Below, piece by piece: positions 32,144 through 39,282 of a stretch of DNA of 54,898 nucleotides. The translations under genes were made by a program, and so were the position numbers. The notes under the pieces were generated by a model, which did not search any database, was not told where the DNA came from, and saw only the letters and a program-made list of their open reading frames with translations. Positions within the stretch are counted from its first letter, which is position 1; each line of letters begins with the position of its first letter. This DNA is from DATATV01 sp035551355 (lineage in GTDB: Bacteria > Actinomycetota > Actinomycetes > Mycobacteriales > Pseudonocardiaceae): contig DASZNF010000132.1 of assembly GCA_035551355.1 (NCBI GenBank), positions 1 through 54,898 of the forward strand. Reading direction: 5' to 3'.

Positions 32144-32587
32144 TCCCTTCGGTTTACGCCACGGCGCCCAGGGCTCGTCGCACGCCGCGACATAGCCGAG
32201 GGCGGTGCGGAGCTCGGCCGGGTACAGATCGACCTGGCCGAGCTCGCCGCACTGATCGACCCACCGGTACTCGACGCGGTGGTCGAGATCGACCAGTTCG
32301 AGCCGGTCCGGTTCGAAATCAAAGGCCAGCGCGACCTGATGCGTCCCGGCTGGGTCTTCTTCGCCGTGCTCGGCCGCCGCGACGAAGTACATCGCCTTCG
32401 CTGTGACTCCGAGCTGCTCGCGCAGCGTTCCCGCGAGACTCCGCTCGACCGGCTGCCCGAACCGCACCGGACCGCCCGGCAGCGTCCACCGGCCGTCGCG
32501 GCGCACCAGCAGGATGCGGCCGCCGAAGCCGATCACCGCGTACGCGAACAGTTCCGGACTGTGGTGCGGCACTGCACAGCTCATCAT
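31820..32587 (-). CDS. Nudix-fold protein with degenerate catalytic box and long antisense tail
   Basis: Open frame of 255 aa; only the first about 140 look like a Nudix domain (YAVIGFGGRILLVRRDGRWTLPGGPV ...). The Nudix box, normally GX5EX7REUXEEXGU, reads here with Gln for the first Glu, Gly-Thr for Arg-Glu and Glu-Gln for Glu-Glu, so pyrophosphohydrolase activity is doubtful. After about residue 155 the frame runs antisense through the end of the aldo/keto reductase gene and looks like non-native sequence. GAGGAGC precedes the ATG. It diverges from the XRE regulator, with which such Nudix genes are often paired. Confidence 0.7.
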   Translation of the reverse strand: MMSCAVPHHSPELFAYAVIGFGGRILLVRRDGRWTLPGGPVRFGQPVERSLAGTLREQLGVTAKAMYFVAAAEHGEEDPAGTHQVALAFDFEPDRLELVDLDHRVEYRWVDQCGELGQVDLYPAELRTALGYVAACDEPWAPWRKPKGSRTAFRADGQSRVGVDRVPEHLVDLGQHVVLQPNPGRLDIVGHLLGPGRPGDRRRHVRVLQHPRHRQLGHGQPEVTGDRLQFLDPAEHIVVHPPGDHVLAAALVGGP

Positions 32588-32649
32588 TTAGCTCCTCACG
32601 TTGTTGCTGCTAAGGTAAACCGGAATCCGCTTTAAAGAACTGCGCAAAC

Positions 32650-32668
32650 GAGTGATCCTGCGTCACTC
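32650..32668. promoter_or_regulatory. inverted repeat in the Nudix/XRE divergent promoter region
   Basis: GAGTGA-TCCTGCG-TCACTC: 6-bp arms, 7-bp spacer, 25 bp before the XRE start. The gap 32588-32692 is AT-richer than its surroundings. Candidate operator for the XRE protein. Confidence 0.4.
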
Positions 32669-32692
32669 TCCGCAACCTGGGACGATCAGCAC

Positions 32693-33574
32693 ATGGCGAC
32701 GACGACCCTTCGCACGGCCAAGCGGCTACTGCTCGGCCATGAGCTCCGTTACCTGCGTGAACAAGCACGATTGACCCAAACGGATGTCGCCAAAATGATC
32801 GAGTCCCGGGCCGCGAAGATCACTGACCTGGAGAAGGGCCAAGCCGTTATCACTCCAGGTGACTTGATTCTGGTCGCCCAAGGCCTCGGCGTGACCGACC
32901 AAGGCCACCTCGACGCGCTCATGGAACTCCGCCGCGACTACCACAAGCGCGGCTTCTGGACGACCGGCTACCTTCGCGGTTATCACGAGGACTTCCGGCT
33001 GATGGTCGAGCTGGAACAGCATGCGGATCTGATTCGCTCGGTTGACGTCGAGGCCATGCCCGGTCTCGGGCAATGCGAGGCTTATGTGCGAGCCATGTTC
33101 GGCCAGCGGGCTTCAAGTTCCGAAGACGAGGTAACCATCGAGGACTTCGTTCAAGCCCGGCTGGCCCGGCAGCGTCTGGTTGTCCAGGACGAGCCACTGG
33201 AGTACCAGGCGGTCTTGTCGGAGTCTTGCCTGCGCCGGGAGTTTGGCGGAACGGCCGTGATGCGAGAGCAGATCGATCACCTGATCGCCTTGTCCAAGCG
33301 ATCAAACATGATCGTCCAAGTGATCCCGTTCAAGACCCGGCCGGTTGGCCAGGTGGCAATCCGCAACGGCTTCCAGTTGGTTCGAGTGCCGTCCCCGGGC
33401 GCAGCCGGCCCGTTGGAGGTCGCTTACACGGAGGGCGAGGGCGACATCCGATACCTCGATGACAAGCGAGCCCTGATCGCGCACGATAATGCGTGGGCTC
33501 GGCTAGTCGCGGGAGCGCTCAACCCGGCCGACAGCCGGAAGTTCATGCGCGAGGTGGCGGCCGAGCTGAAGTAG
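32693..33574 (+). CDS. XRE-family helix-turn-helix regulator with DUF5753 domain
   Basis: 293-aa regulator typical of actinomycetes. Residues about 14-70 are an HTH_XRE/HTH_31 domain (LRYLREQARLTQTDVAKMI, ITDLEKGQAVITPGDL). The remainder is DUF5753: FRLMVELEQHADLIRSVDVEAMPGLGQ, ARLARQRLV, HLIALSKRSNMIVQVIPF, then YLDDKRALIAHDNAWARLVAGAL. These proteins pair with DUF397 proteins, encoded next (31 nt gap), in development and antibiotic regulation (established for the family). Codon bias is weaker than in core neighbours. Confidence 0.92.
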   Translation: MATTTLRTAKRLLLGHELRYLREQARLTQTDVAKMIESRAAKITDLEKGQAVITPGDLILVAQGLGVTDQGHLDALMELRRDYHKRGFWTTGYLRGYHEDFRLMVELEQHADLIRSVDVEAMPGLGQCEAYVRAMFGQRASSSEDEVTIEDFVQARLARQRLVVQDEPLEYQAVLSESCLRREFGGTAVMREQIDHLIALSKRSNMIVQVIPFKTRPVGQVAIRNGFQLVRVPSPGAAGPLEVAYTEGEGDIRYLDDKRALIAHDNAWARLVAGALNPADSRKFMREVAAELK

Positions 33575-33605
33575 TCCCCACCGCCTCACCGAAGGGAGCC
33601 ACGCC

Positions 33606-33938
33606 ATGCCCGGCACGACTCCGCTCGACTGTGCCCACCTGTCATTCCGCAAGTCCAGCTACAGCGCCGAAAACGGTGCGCAGTGCGTCGAGGTCGCGTT
33701 CCGGAAGTCCAGCTACAGCACCGAGCAAGGCGGGAACTGCGTCGAGGTCGCGTTCCGGAAGTCCAGCTACAGCTCCGAGAATGGCCAAGCTTGCGTCGAG
33801 GTCGCCCGCCACGAGGAGTGGGCCGCCGTGCGGGACAGCAAACTCGGCCCGGCCAGCCCGCTGCTCACCACGCCCGGCGCGAACTGGACCGCCTTCCTCA
33901 CCGCGCTGAAGCGCGACCGGCTCACCCGCCCCGAGTGA
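33606..33938 (+). CDS. DUF397 protein with triplicated core motif
   Basis: 110-aa partner of the XRE regulator. The DUF397 core FRKSSYSxExGxxCVEVA occurs three times in exact tandem (residues 14-31, 32-49 and 50-67), while the family normally has it once. The rest of the domain, AVRDSKLGPASPLL and WTAFLTALKRDRL, occurs once. AAGGGAGCC precedes the ATG. The stop codon is directly back to back with that of the convergent Imm1 gene. Confidence 0.9.
   Translation: MPGTTPLDCAHLSFRKSSYSAENGAQCVEVAFRKSSYSTEQGGNCVEVAFRKSSYSSENGQACVEVARHEEWAAVRDSKLGPASPLLTTPGANWTAFLTALKRDRLTRPE
33645..33806 (+). repeat. three tandem 54-bp repeats inside the DUF397 gene
   Basis: Units 33645-33698, 33699-33752 and 33753-33806 each encode 18 residues. 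Long stretches (for example AAGTCCAGCTACAGC and GTCGAGGTCGC) are identical between units, so the expansion is recent. Confidence 0.9.
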
Positions 33939-34388
33939 TCACTCCGGCCAGCTGCTGAACACGCTCCCGAACTCCTGGCGCTCATCGTCGGTGAGTTCGG
34001 GAGTGTCGACGGTCTGCCAGGCCACCTTGTCCGATCGGCGTCGGGTGTGCAGAAATTCAGCCAGGACATCGCGGAGCAGGCCGGCGGCTACCTGACAATT
34101 GGGCGGGAAATCAGTCTGGAAATAAGAACTCGCGCCATCCGGACCGTCTCCCTGGGTGAAGTATGTGCCGTCGGCCCCAGAGAAACACGCGGCCGCCCGA
34201 CCATTTCCGGCGCTACCAAAAATCAGCTGATTTCCTTCGTCGGAGAAAATGGCGGCATCCGTCATCCAGCCGATACGAACGAGCTCGACGATCTCCTCGA
34301 CGTCCGCATCGGTAGCCAGACTGCGGCTGTTGGAGGCCGCGCGCACGGCCTCGTCCGTGCGGTACCAGTACTCCGCGCTCAGGCTCAT
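33939..34388 (-). CDS. Imm1-family immunity protein
   Basis: 149-aa protein resembling Imm1, the immunity family paired with DddA/SCP1.201-like deaminase toxins. The Imm1-like C-terminal part is FPPNCQVAAGLLRDVLAEFLHT followed by KVAWQTVDTPELT; YFTQGDG and an acidic pattern precede it. Helix VEEIVELVRIGW near residue 30 also fits. Its ATG overlaps the toxin stop as ATGA, so it is translationally coupled to the deaminase. Presumed cytoplasmic inhibitor. AT-richer than core genes. Confidence 0.78.
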   Translation of the reverse strand: MSLSAEYWYRTDEAVRAASNSRSLATDADVEEIVELVRIGWMTDAAIFSDEGNQLIFGSAGNGRAAACFSGADGTYFTQGDGPDGASSYFQTDFPPNCQVAAGLLRDVLAEFLHTRRRSDKVAWQTVDTPELTDDERQEFGSVFSSWPE

Positions 34389-34792
34389 CGATCAGACCTC
34401 CTGGGCCGATGATAGTCAACGGACCGGCCATCGCGATCGGTCACCCGAAGCCGGGCTCCCGGTGGCAACATCTTCGCCAGCCATCGATGGCAGGTCAGAT
34501 TCCTGGTCCGATCGTCCGGCGGAGTGTCGGCTCCGCATGGAGACCGCTCGATCACGATTTCCGCGTCGGTGATTCGCTCGCGCCACATTCGCATGGCAAA
34601 TTTGGCCTCGATATGTTGCGCGAACATGGGCGGATTCTGAATGCTGAATTGTTCGGGAGCGATGTCGGCCAGGTAAGTACAGGCCATACGCCAGTCCTTG
34701 TCCGGACGACCGTCGGTATGCTTTGTTCCGCTCACCAGCGGTTCCGTTTTCCCCCGTGCGAGGTAGGAGCCGGACATCCGGCTGCCTGCCAC
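34385..34792 (-). CDS. DddA-like (SCP1.201-type) deaminase toxin domain, 3' part of an interrupted gene
   Basis: 135-aa frame holding the deaminase domain of a polymorphic toxin. The zinc and catalytic HxE is AQHIEAKFAMRMWRERITDAE (His60, Glu62) and the other zinc ligands are Cys86 in SPCG and Cys101 in RNLTC, followed by LPPGARLRV; this is the order of DddA, which deaminates cytosine in double-stranded DNA. EPLVSG marks the domain start. The N-terminal 22 residues belong to the linker. Upstream in the same frame, separated by one TGA and 21 codons, lies its N-terminal half (34856-35179). The real start, if expressed alone, is uncertain (GTG 34792 or ATG 34777). Confidence 0.8.
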   Translation of the reverse strand: MAGSRMSGSYLARGKTEPLVSGTKHTDGRPDKDWRMACTYLADIAPEQFSIQNPPMFAQHIEAKFAMRMWRERITDAEIVIERSPCGADTPPDDRTRNLTCHRWLAKMLPPGARLRVTDRDGRSVDYHRPRRSDR

Positions 34793-34855
34793 TGCCGGTG
34801 GGAGACGGCGGCGCGCCTCGTTTCGGCGGGCCGCCGTGGAAGTTCCCGCGCCGCC

Positions 34856-35179
34856 TCACGACTCGGTCAGCGGCGGGGTATCACGGTTGCCCAGGTAGTG
34901 GTCGATCAGTTCGCGGATCGCGGCCTCGGCTTTGCCGAGCTGTGTCGCCCCTCCACCGAGCTGCTGTCGTACAGCGACATCGCGTTCGGCGAGCTGCTTG
35001 ACCTCCGGCCGGGCGGAGCTGGCGAGAGTAGCCGCATGTCCGACGGCGGCCTCGTGCCAGGCGTCTGCCGCACGAACGACGTGTCGCCTGGCCGCCTCGG
35101 TCCGGTTCAGGACCCGCCGCAAGCCGTCGACGATCTCCTGAATCGAGGCCACACACTCCGACGCTACCGGCGTCAGCAC
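34856..35179 (-). CDS. helical N-terminal half of the interrupted DddA-like toxin
   Basis: 107-aa mostly helical ORF, from VASIQEIVDGLRRVLNRTEAARR to AAIRELIDHYLGNRDTPPLTES, resembling the N-terminal helical region of actinobacterial DddA-like toxins as I recall them. The frame stops at TGA 34858-34856 and then continues open and in frame as GGAGTSTAARRN... into the deaminase ORF. The whole 35179-34385 segment would be 264 aa with one sense codon in place of TGA. Most simply a nonsense-mutated toxin gene; a two-protein arrangement is the alternative. GTG start with AGG upstream. Confidence 0.65.
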   Translation of the reverse strand: MLTPVASECVASIQEIVDGLRRVLNRTEAARRHVVRAADAWHEAAVGHAATLASSARPEVKQLAERDVAVRQQLGGGATQLGKAEAAIRELIDHYLGNRDTPPLTES

Positions 35180-35218
35180 ATTGACCTGCGGAAATCGCCG
35201 ACGAAGTAGTCGATCGGG

Positions 35219-35422
35219 TCACGACTCGGCCGGGTGCAGGCTCATCGGTCCATAGACCTCCTCCGCTCCCCGCAGCAACGTCACCTGCTGCACCCCCGCC
35301 TCCAGCAACTCCTCCCAGTTGATGGAAAACCAACTCTCGGCCGACCCCTGATCGTCGAACGTCTCGTCCGGGCCGGGCACGTCGCGCCCGTGCTCGTCCT
35401 GATACCGCCAGCGGTAGTCCAT
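35219..35422 (-). CDS. small conserved actinobacterial protein of unknown function
   Basis: 67-aa protein MDYRWRYQDEHGRDVPG..., acidic, with GSAESWFSINWEELLEAGVQQVTLL and C-terminal EEVYGPMSLHPAES. I recognise this as a small conserved actinobacterial family without known function. ATG at 35422 has AGCAGG about 6 nt upstream. It lies 39 nt ahead of the toxin N-terminal ORF in the same direction and divergent from cobU, so it may either head the toxin operon or be an independent core gene. Confidence 0.7.
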   Translation of the reverse strand: MDYRWRYQDEHGRDVPGPDETFDDQGSAESWFSINWEELLEAGVQQVTLLRGAEEVYGPMSLHPAES

Positions 35423-35486
35423 GCGCACCTGCTTACCCCGACGGCGCTAACGTTGCGCCCTCCGGTGGGCCTATCAGGAGGTGCAT

Positions 35487-36047
35487 GTGACCCACAGCAC
35501 GTTGGTTCTGGGCGGGACCCGGTCGGGCAAATCGGCGCACGCCGAGGGGTTGCTGCCCGCCGACGCCCCCGCGACCTACGTGGCCACCGCCCGGCTCATC
35601 CCCGGCGACCAGGAGTGGGCGGAACGCATCGCCAGGCACGCGGCCCGTCGGTCACCGGACTGGACCACGCGCGAAGCCTCCGATCCGGACGAGCTGATCG
35701 AGCTGCTGGCCGAGGCCGGTCCGGCCGACGCCCCCATCCTGATCGACGACATGACCACCTGGCTGACCAACGTGCTCAACGACGCCCGCGCCTGGAAGGG
35801 CGGCGAGACCGAGCTCATGCGGGTGCACCGCACCACCGGCGAAATGGTCTGCGCGCTGGCCGCCTGCCCGGCCCGGGTCGTGCTGGTCTCCGCGGAGGTC
35901 GGCCTCGGCGTCGTGCCGGAAACGCGCTCTGGCAGGCTCTTTCGCGACGAGCTTGGCATGCTGAACGCCAGCCTCGCCGAGGTCTGTGACGACGTGCTGC
36001 TGCTCGTCGCCGGGCTTCCCATGGAACTGAAGACAACCCGGAGGTGA
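35487..36047 (+). CDS. cobU: adenosylcobinamide kinase / adenosylcobinamide-phosphate guanylyltransferase
   Basis: 186-aa bifunctional enzyme that phosphorylates adenosylcobinamide and then attaches GMP to give adenosylcobinamide-GDP. P-loop LVLGGTRSGKSAHAE at the N-terminus; ARLIPGDQEWAERIARHAARR contains the guanylated His region; VLVSAEVGLGVVPETRSGRLFRDELG is the C-terminal signature. AGGAGG lies 5 nt before the GTG. cobT starts 3 nt after its stop. No cobalamin riboswitch is visible in the short upstream gap. Confidence 0.93.
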   Translation: MTHSTLVLGGTRSGKSAHAEGLLPADAPATYVATARLIPGDQEWAERIARHAARRSPDWTTREASDPDELIELLAEAGPADAPILIDDMTTWLTNVLNDARAWKGGETELMRVHRTTGEMVCALAACPARVVLVSAEVGLGVVPETRSGRLFRDELGMLNASLAEVCDDVLLLVAGLPMELKTTRR

Positions 36048-36050
36048 GCC

Positions 36051-37151
36051 ATGACCGTCAGCAGCGAGAATGCTGGCGAGTTCCCCGCCGTCCCCGCTCC
36101 CGACACCGAAGCCCGGCGGGAGGCCGTGGCCCGGCAGGAGCAGCTCACCAAGCCGGCCGGTTCGCTTGGCCGCCTTGAGGAGCTGGGCGTGTGGGTCGCC
36201 GCCTGCCAGGGCGTGTGCCCACCCCGGCCGTTCGCCAAGCCGCGCGTGGTGGTGTTCGCCGGTGACCACGGCGTGGCCCAGCACGGCGTGTCGGCCTACC
36301 CGGCCGAGGTGACCGGGCAGATGGTGGCCAACATCCTCACCGGCGGCGCGGCCATCAACGTGCTCGCCGCCGCCGCGGGCGCCACCGTGCGCGTGGTGGA
36401 CATGTCGGTGGCCACCGACACGCTGGGCCAGGTCTCCCAGTTCAAGGTGCGGCAGGGCTCCGGCTCGATCGACCGGGAGGACGCGCTCACCGAGGCCGAG
36501 ACGCTGGCCGCGGTCGGCGCGGGCCGCCAGATCGCCGACGAGGAGATCGACGGCGGCGCCGATCTGCTGGTCGCCGGGGACATGGGCATCGGCAACACCA
36601 CCCCGGCCGCGGTGCTGGTGGCCGCGCTGACCGGGGCCGAGCCGGTGGCCGTGGTCGGCCGGGGCACCGGCGTGGACGACGCGGGCTGGATGCGCAAGGC
36701 CGCGGCCATCCGGGATGCGCTGCGCCGGGCCCGCAAGGTATCCAGCGATCCGATGGCCTTGCTGCGCACCTCGACCGGGGCCGATCTGGCCGCGATGGCC
36801 GGGTTCCTGGCGCAGGCGGCCGTGCGCCGGACGCCGGTGGTGCTGGACGGGCTGGTGGTGACCGCGGCCGCGCTGGTGGCCGAGAAGCTCGCGCCGGGCG
36901 CCAGGGAGTGGTGGGTGGCCGGGCACCGCTCGGTCGAGCCCGCGCACAAGCTGGCCCTGGACCACCTGCGCACCCCCGCGCTGGTCGATCTGGAGATGCG
37001 GCTGGGCGAGGGGTCCGGCGCGGTGGCCGCGCTGCCGCTGGTGCTGATGTCGGCCCGCATTCTCACCGAGATGGCCACCTTCGCCGACGCCGGAGTGTCC
37101 ACTTCGGACGACTCCGAGGCGCCCGCCGGTGAGGACGTGTCCGCTGGGTGA
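36051..37151 (+). CDS. cobT: nicotinate-nucleotide-dimethylbenzimidazole phosphoribosyltransferase
   Basis: 366-aa enzyme producing alpha-ribazole phosphate, the lower-ligand precursor of cobalamin. Family motifs: LTKPAGSLGRLEELGVW, VVVFAGDHGVAQHGVSAYP, GDMGIGNTTPAAVL, GRGTGVDD, and the catalytic Glu in MRLGEGSGAVAALPL. The last about 20 residues are a non-conserved polar tail that overlaps the cobS start by 23 nt. Operon cobU-cobT-cobS. Confidence 0.94.
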   Translation: MTVSSENAGEFPAVPAPDTEARREAVARQEQLTKPAGSLGRLEELGVWVAACQGVCPPRPFAKPRVVVFAGDHGVAQHGVSAYPAEVTGQMVANILTGGAAINVLAAAAGATVRVVDMSVATDTLGQVSQFKVRQGSGSIDREDALTEAETLAAVGAGRQIADEEIDGGADLLVAGDMGIGNTTPAAVLVAALTGAEPVAVVGRGTGVDDAGWMRKAAAIRDALRRARKVSSDPMALLRTSTGADLAAMAGFLAQAAVRRTPVVLDGLVVTAAALVAEKLAPGAREWWVAGHRSVEPAHKLALDHLRTPALVDLEMRLGEGSGAVAALPLVLMSARILTEMATFADAGVSTSDDSEAPAGEDVSAG

Positions 37152-37893
37152 CGGGCTGCGGCTGGCCTTCTCGCTGCTGACCGTGCTGCCGGTCCGGGCC
37201 CGGGGCACGGACCGGCGGGCCGCGACCTGGGCCATCGGGCTGGCGCCGCTGGCCGGGCTGGCGCTGGGCGCGGTCGCCACCGGGGTGCTGGCCGGGCTGG
37301 CCGCGTTGCACTGCCCACCGCTGGTGGCCGGACTGCTGGTGGTCGGGCTGCTGGCGCTGGGCACCCGGGGCATGCACATCGACGGCTTGGCCGACACCGC
37401 CGACGGCCTGGGCTGCTACGGCCCGCCGGAGCGGGCGCTGACCGTGCTGAAGGACGCTGGCGCGGGGCCGTTCGCGGTGGTCACGCTGATCGTCATGCTG
37501 GGCGCGCAGGCCGCCGCGCTGGCCGCGCTCGACTCGGCCGGCCGGTACTGGATCGCCGGATTCGCGGTGACGGCCGGGCGGGCCGCGTTTTCCTGGTGCT
37601 GCCGGCGGGGTTATCCGGCGGCCCGGCCGGAGGGGCTGGGGGCGCTGGTGGCCGGGACGCAGCCGGTCGCGGTGCCGGTCGGCTGGGCGGTGGCGCTGGG
37701 CGCGGCCGGGGTGTTCGTGGTGCCCGGGCGGTGGTGGCAGGGGGTGGCCGCGATCGTCGTGGCGGCATTGGTGGTGGCCGGGCTGGCCGGGCATGTGCGC
37801 CGCCGGTTCGGCGGGCTGGTCGGGGACGTGCTCGGCGCGGCCTGCGAGGCAACGGTGACCGCGGTGCTCGTCGTCACCGCGTTCGGCAGCTGA
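37129..37893 (+). CDS. cobS: adenosylcobinamide-GDP ribazoletransferase (cobalamin synthase)
   Basis: 254-aa polytopic membrane enzyme that joins adenosylcobinamide-GDP to alpha-ribazole. DGLRLAFSLLTVLPVR at the N-terminus and the metal-binding DGLADTADGLG are diagnostic. About six hydrophobic helices. The GTG start lies inside the cobT 3' end (23-nt overlap), indicating coupling. Followed by a long hairpin. Confidence 0.93.
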   Translation: MRTCPLGDGLRLAFSLLTVLPVRARGTDRRAATWAIGLAPLAGLALGAVATGVLAGLAALHCPPLVAGLLVVGLLALGTRGMHIDGLADTADGLGCYGPPERALTVLKDAGAGPFAVVTLIVMLGAQAAALAALDSAGRYWIAGFAVTAGRAAFSWCCRRGYPAARPEGLGALVAGTQPVAVPVGWAVALGAAGVFVVPGRWWQGVAAIVVAALVVAGLAGHVRRRFGGLVGDVLGAACEATVTAVLVVTAFGS

Positions 37894-38005
37894 CGCATCC
37901 ACCCGAACTGCGCCCGCAAAACCCTTGCCGCGCAACAGAATTCGCCCGACACGCGCGACGGCGGCCGCGCTGGAACCGGTCGGGTCAAGCCAGTCGGACC
38001 GATCG

Positions 38006-38047
38006 GGCCGTGCCGGTCTCCGGGGTCACCGGCGCACCGGCACGGCC
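38006..38047. terminator. hairpin between convergent cobS and ilvE
   Basis: GGCCGTGCCGGT (38006-38017) pairs perfectly with ACCGGCACGGCC (38036-38047), loop 18 nt. Likely bidirectional. Confidence 0.65.
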
Positions 38048-38056
38048 AACGGGAAG

Positions 38057-39160
38057 TCAGTCCAGCTTGGTCATCCAGCCCCGCGGGTCGGCCGCGGTGC
38101 CGGTCTGGATCGCGGTCAGCGTCTCGCGCAGCTGCATGGTCAGCGCGCCCGGCTGTCCACCGGCGATGTCGAACTCGCCGTCGGCGTGCTTCACGCTGCC
38201 CACCGGCGTGATCACCGCGGCCGTGCCGCAGGCGAACACCTCGGTCAGCTCACCGGAGACCGCCTTCTTCTCCCACTCCTCGGTGGAGATCCGCCGCTCC
38301 TCCACGCCGTAGCCGAGGTCGGCCGCCAGCTGCAACAGCGAACTGCGGGTCACCCCGGGCAGCAGCGAGCCGGACAGCTCGGGCGTCACGATCCGGGCGT
38401 CGGTGCCGGAACCGAGGACGAAGAAAAGGTTCATCCCGCCCATCTCCTCGACCCAGTGCCGCTCCACCGCGTCCAGCCAGACCACCTGGTCGCAACCGTT
38501 GTCCACGGCCTGCGCCTGGGCCAGGAAGGCCGCCGCGTAGTTGCCCGCGCACTTGGCCTCGCCGGTGCCGCCGGGCGCCGCCCGCACGTACTCGGTGGAC
38601 AGCCACACCTTCACCGGCTTGACGCCGCCGGAGAAGTAGGCGCCGGCCGGGGAACCGATCAGGATGTACCGGTACTTGTCGGACGGCGCGTTCACGCCGA
38701 GACCGACCCCGGTGGAGATCATGAACGGCCGCAGATACAGCGACTCGTCGGCGTCGGCGGGCACCCAGCGCTCGTCGACCCTGATCAGCTCGCGCAACGA
38801 GCCGAGGAACAGCTCGTCGGGCAGCTCGGGCATGGCCAGCCGGCGCGCGGAGTTGCGGAACCGCGCGGCGTTGGCCTCCGGACGGAAGGAAGCGACCGAG
38901 CCATCGGGCTGGCGGTACGCCTTGAGACCCTCGAAGATCGCCTGCCCGTAGTGCAGCACGGACGTGGCGGGATCGAGCTGGATGGGTTGATACGGCCGCA
39001 CGGCCGCGTCATGCCACCCCTGCTCCGAGTTCCAGTCGACGGTCACCATGTGGTCGGTGAAGTACGTCCCGAAACCCGGCGCGGCCAGTACCTCCGCGAC
39101 CCGCTCCGGGGTCGCCGGCGACGGGTGGGAGATGGTGGTGAATGGCAGCGCTGATGTCAT
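38057..39160 (-). CDS. ilvE: branched-chain amino acid aminotransferase
   Basis: 367-aa class IV PLP aminotransferase for Val, Leu and Ile. MVTVDWNSEQGWHDAAV and LHYGQAIFEGLKAY are N-terminal signatures; the PLP lysine is in GTGEAKCAGNYAAAF; VWLDAVERHWVEEMGGMN and GTAAVITPVG complete the active site. Homologous to Rv2210c. TAGGGT lies 6 nt before the ATG, so the mRNA is probably leaderless. Confidence 0.95.
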   Translation of the reverse strand: MTSALPFTTISHPSPATPERVAEVLAAPGFGTYFTDHMVTVDWNSEQGWHDAAVRPYQPIQLDPATSVLHYGQAIFEGLKAYRQPDGSVASFRPEANAARFRNSARRLAMPELPDELFLGSLRELIRVDERWVPADADESLYLRPFMISTGVGLGVNAPSDKYRYILIGSPAGAYFSGGVKPVKVWLSTEYVRAAPGGTGEAKCAGNYAAAFLAQAQAVDNGCDQVVWLDAVERHWVEEMGGMNLFFVLGSGTDARIVTPELSGSLLPGVTRSSLLQLAADLGYGVEERRISTEEWEKKAVSGELTEVFACGTAAVITPVGSVKHADGEFDIAGGQPGALTMQLRETLTAIQTGTAADPRGWMTKLD

Positions 39161-39166
39161 GACAGC

Positions 39167-39172
39167 ACCCTA
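39167..39172 (-). promoter_or_regulatory. -10 element of a probable leaderless promoter (ilvE)
   Basis: TAGGGT, 6 nt (GCTGTC) before the ATG at 39160. Confidence 0.55.
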
Positions 39173-39282
39173 ATGCCCGCCGTGGGCCAGGGGAAATCGT
39201 CATCTCAAGAATCGGACTTCCAACTAATCGCGAACCTGTTGATCACGCTGGGCAACCGAACATGGGGCCGGCCGGGCCGCGG

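Noticed and set aside
34856..34858. TGA in the toxin gene as a selenocysteine codon
   Set aside because: The site is in a linker, not at a catalytic position, and no convincing downstream selenocysteine insertion hairpin was seen.
31100..35450. integrative element or prophage
   Set aside because: No integrase, transposase, terminal repeats or tRNA attachment site could be found at the island borders.
35429..35486. cobalamin riboswitch ahead of cobU
   Set aside because: The gap is under 60 bp and shows no B12-box-like sequence.
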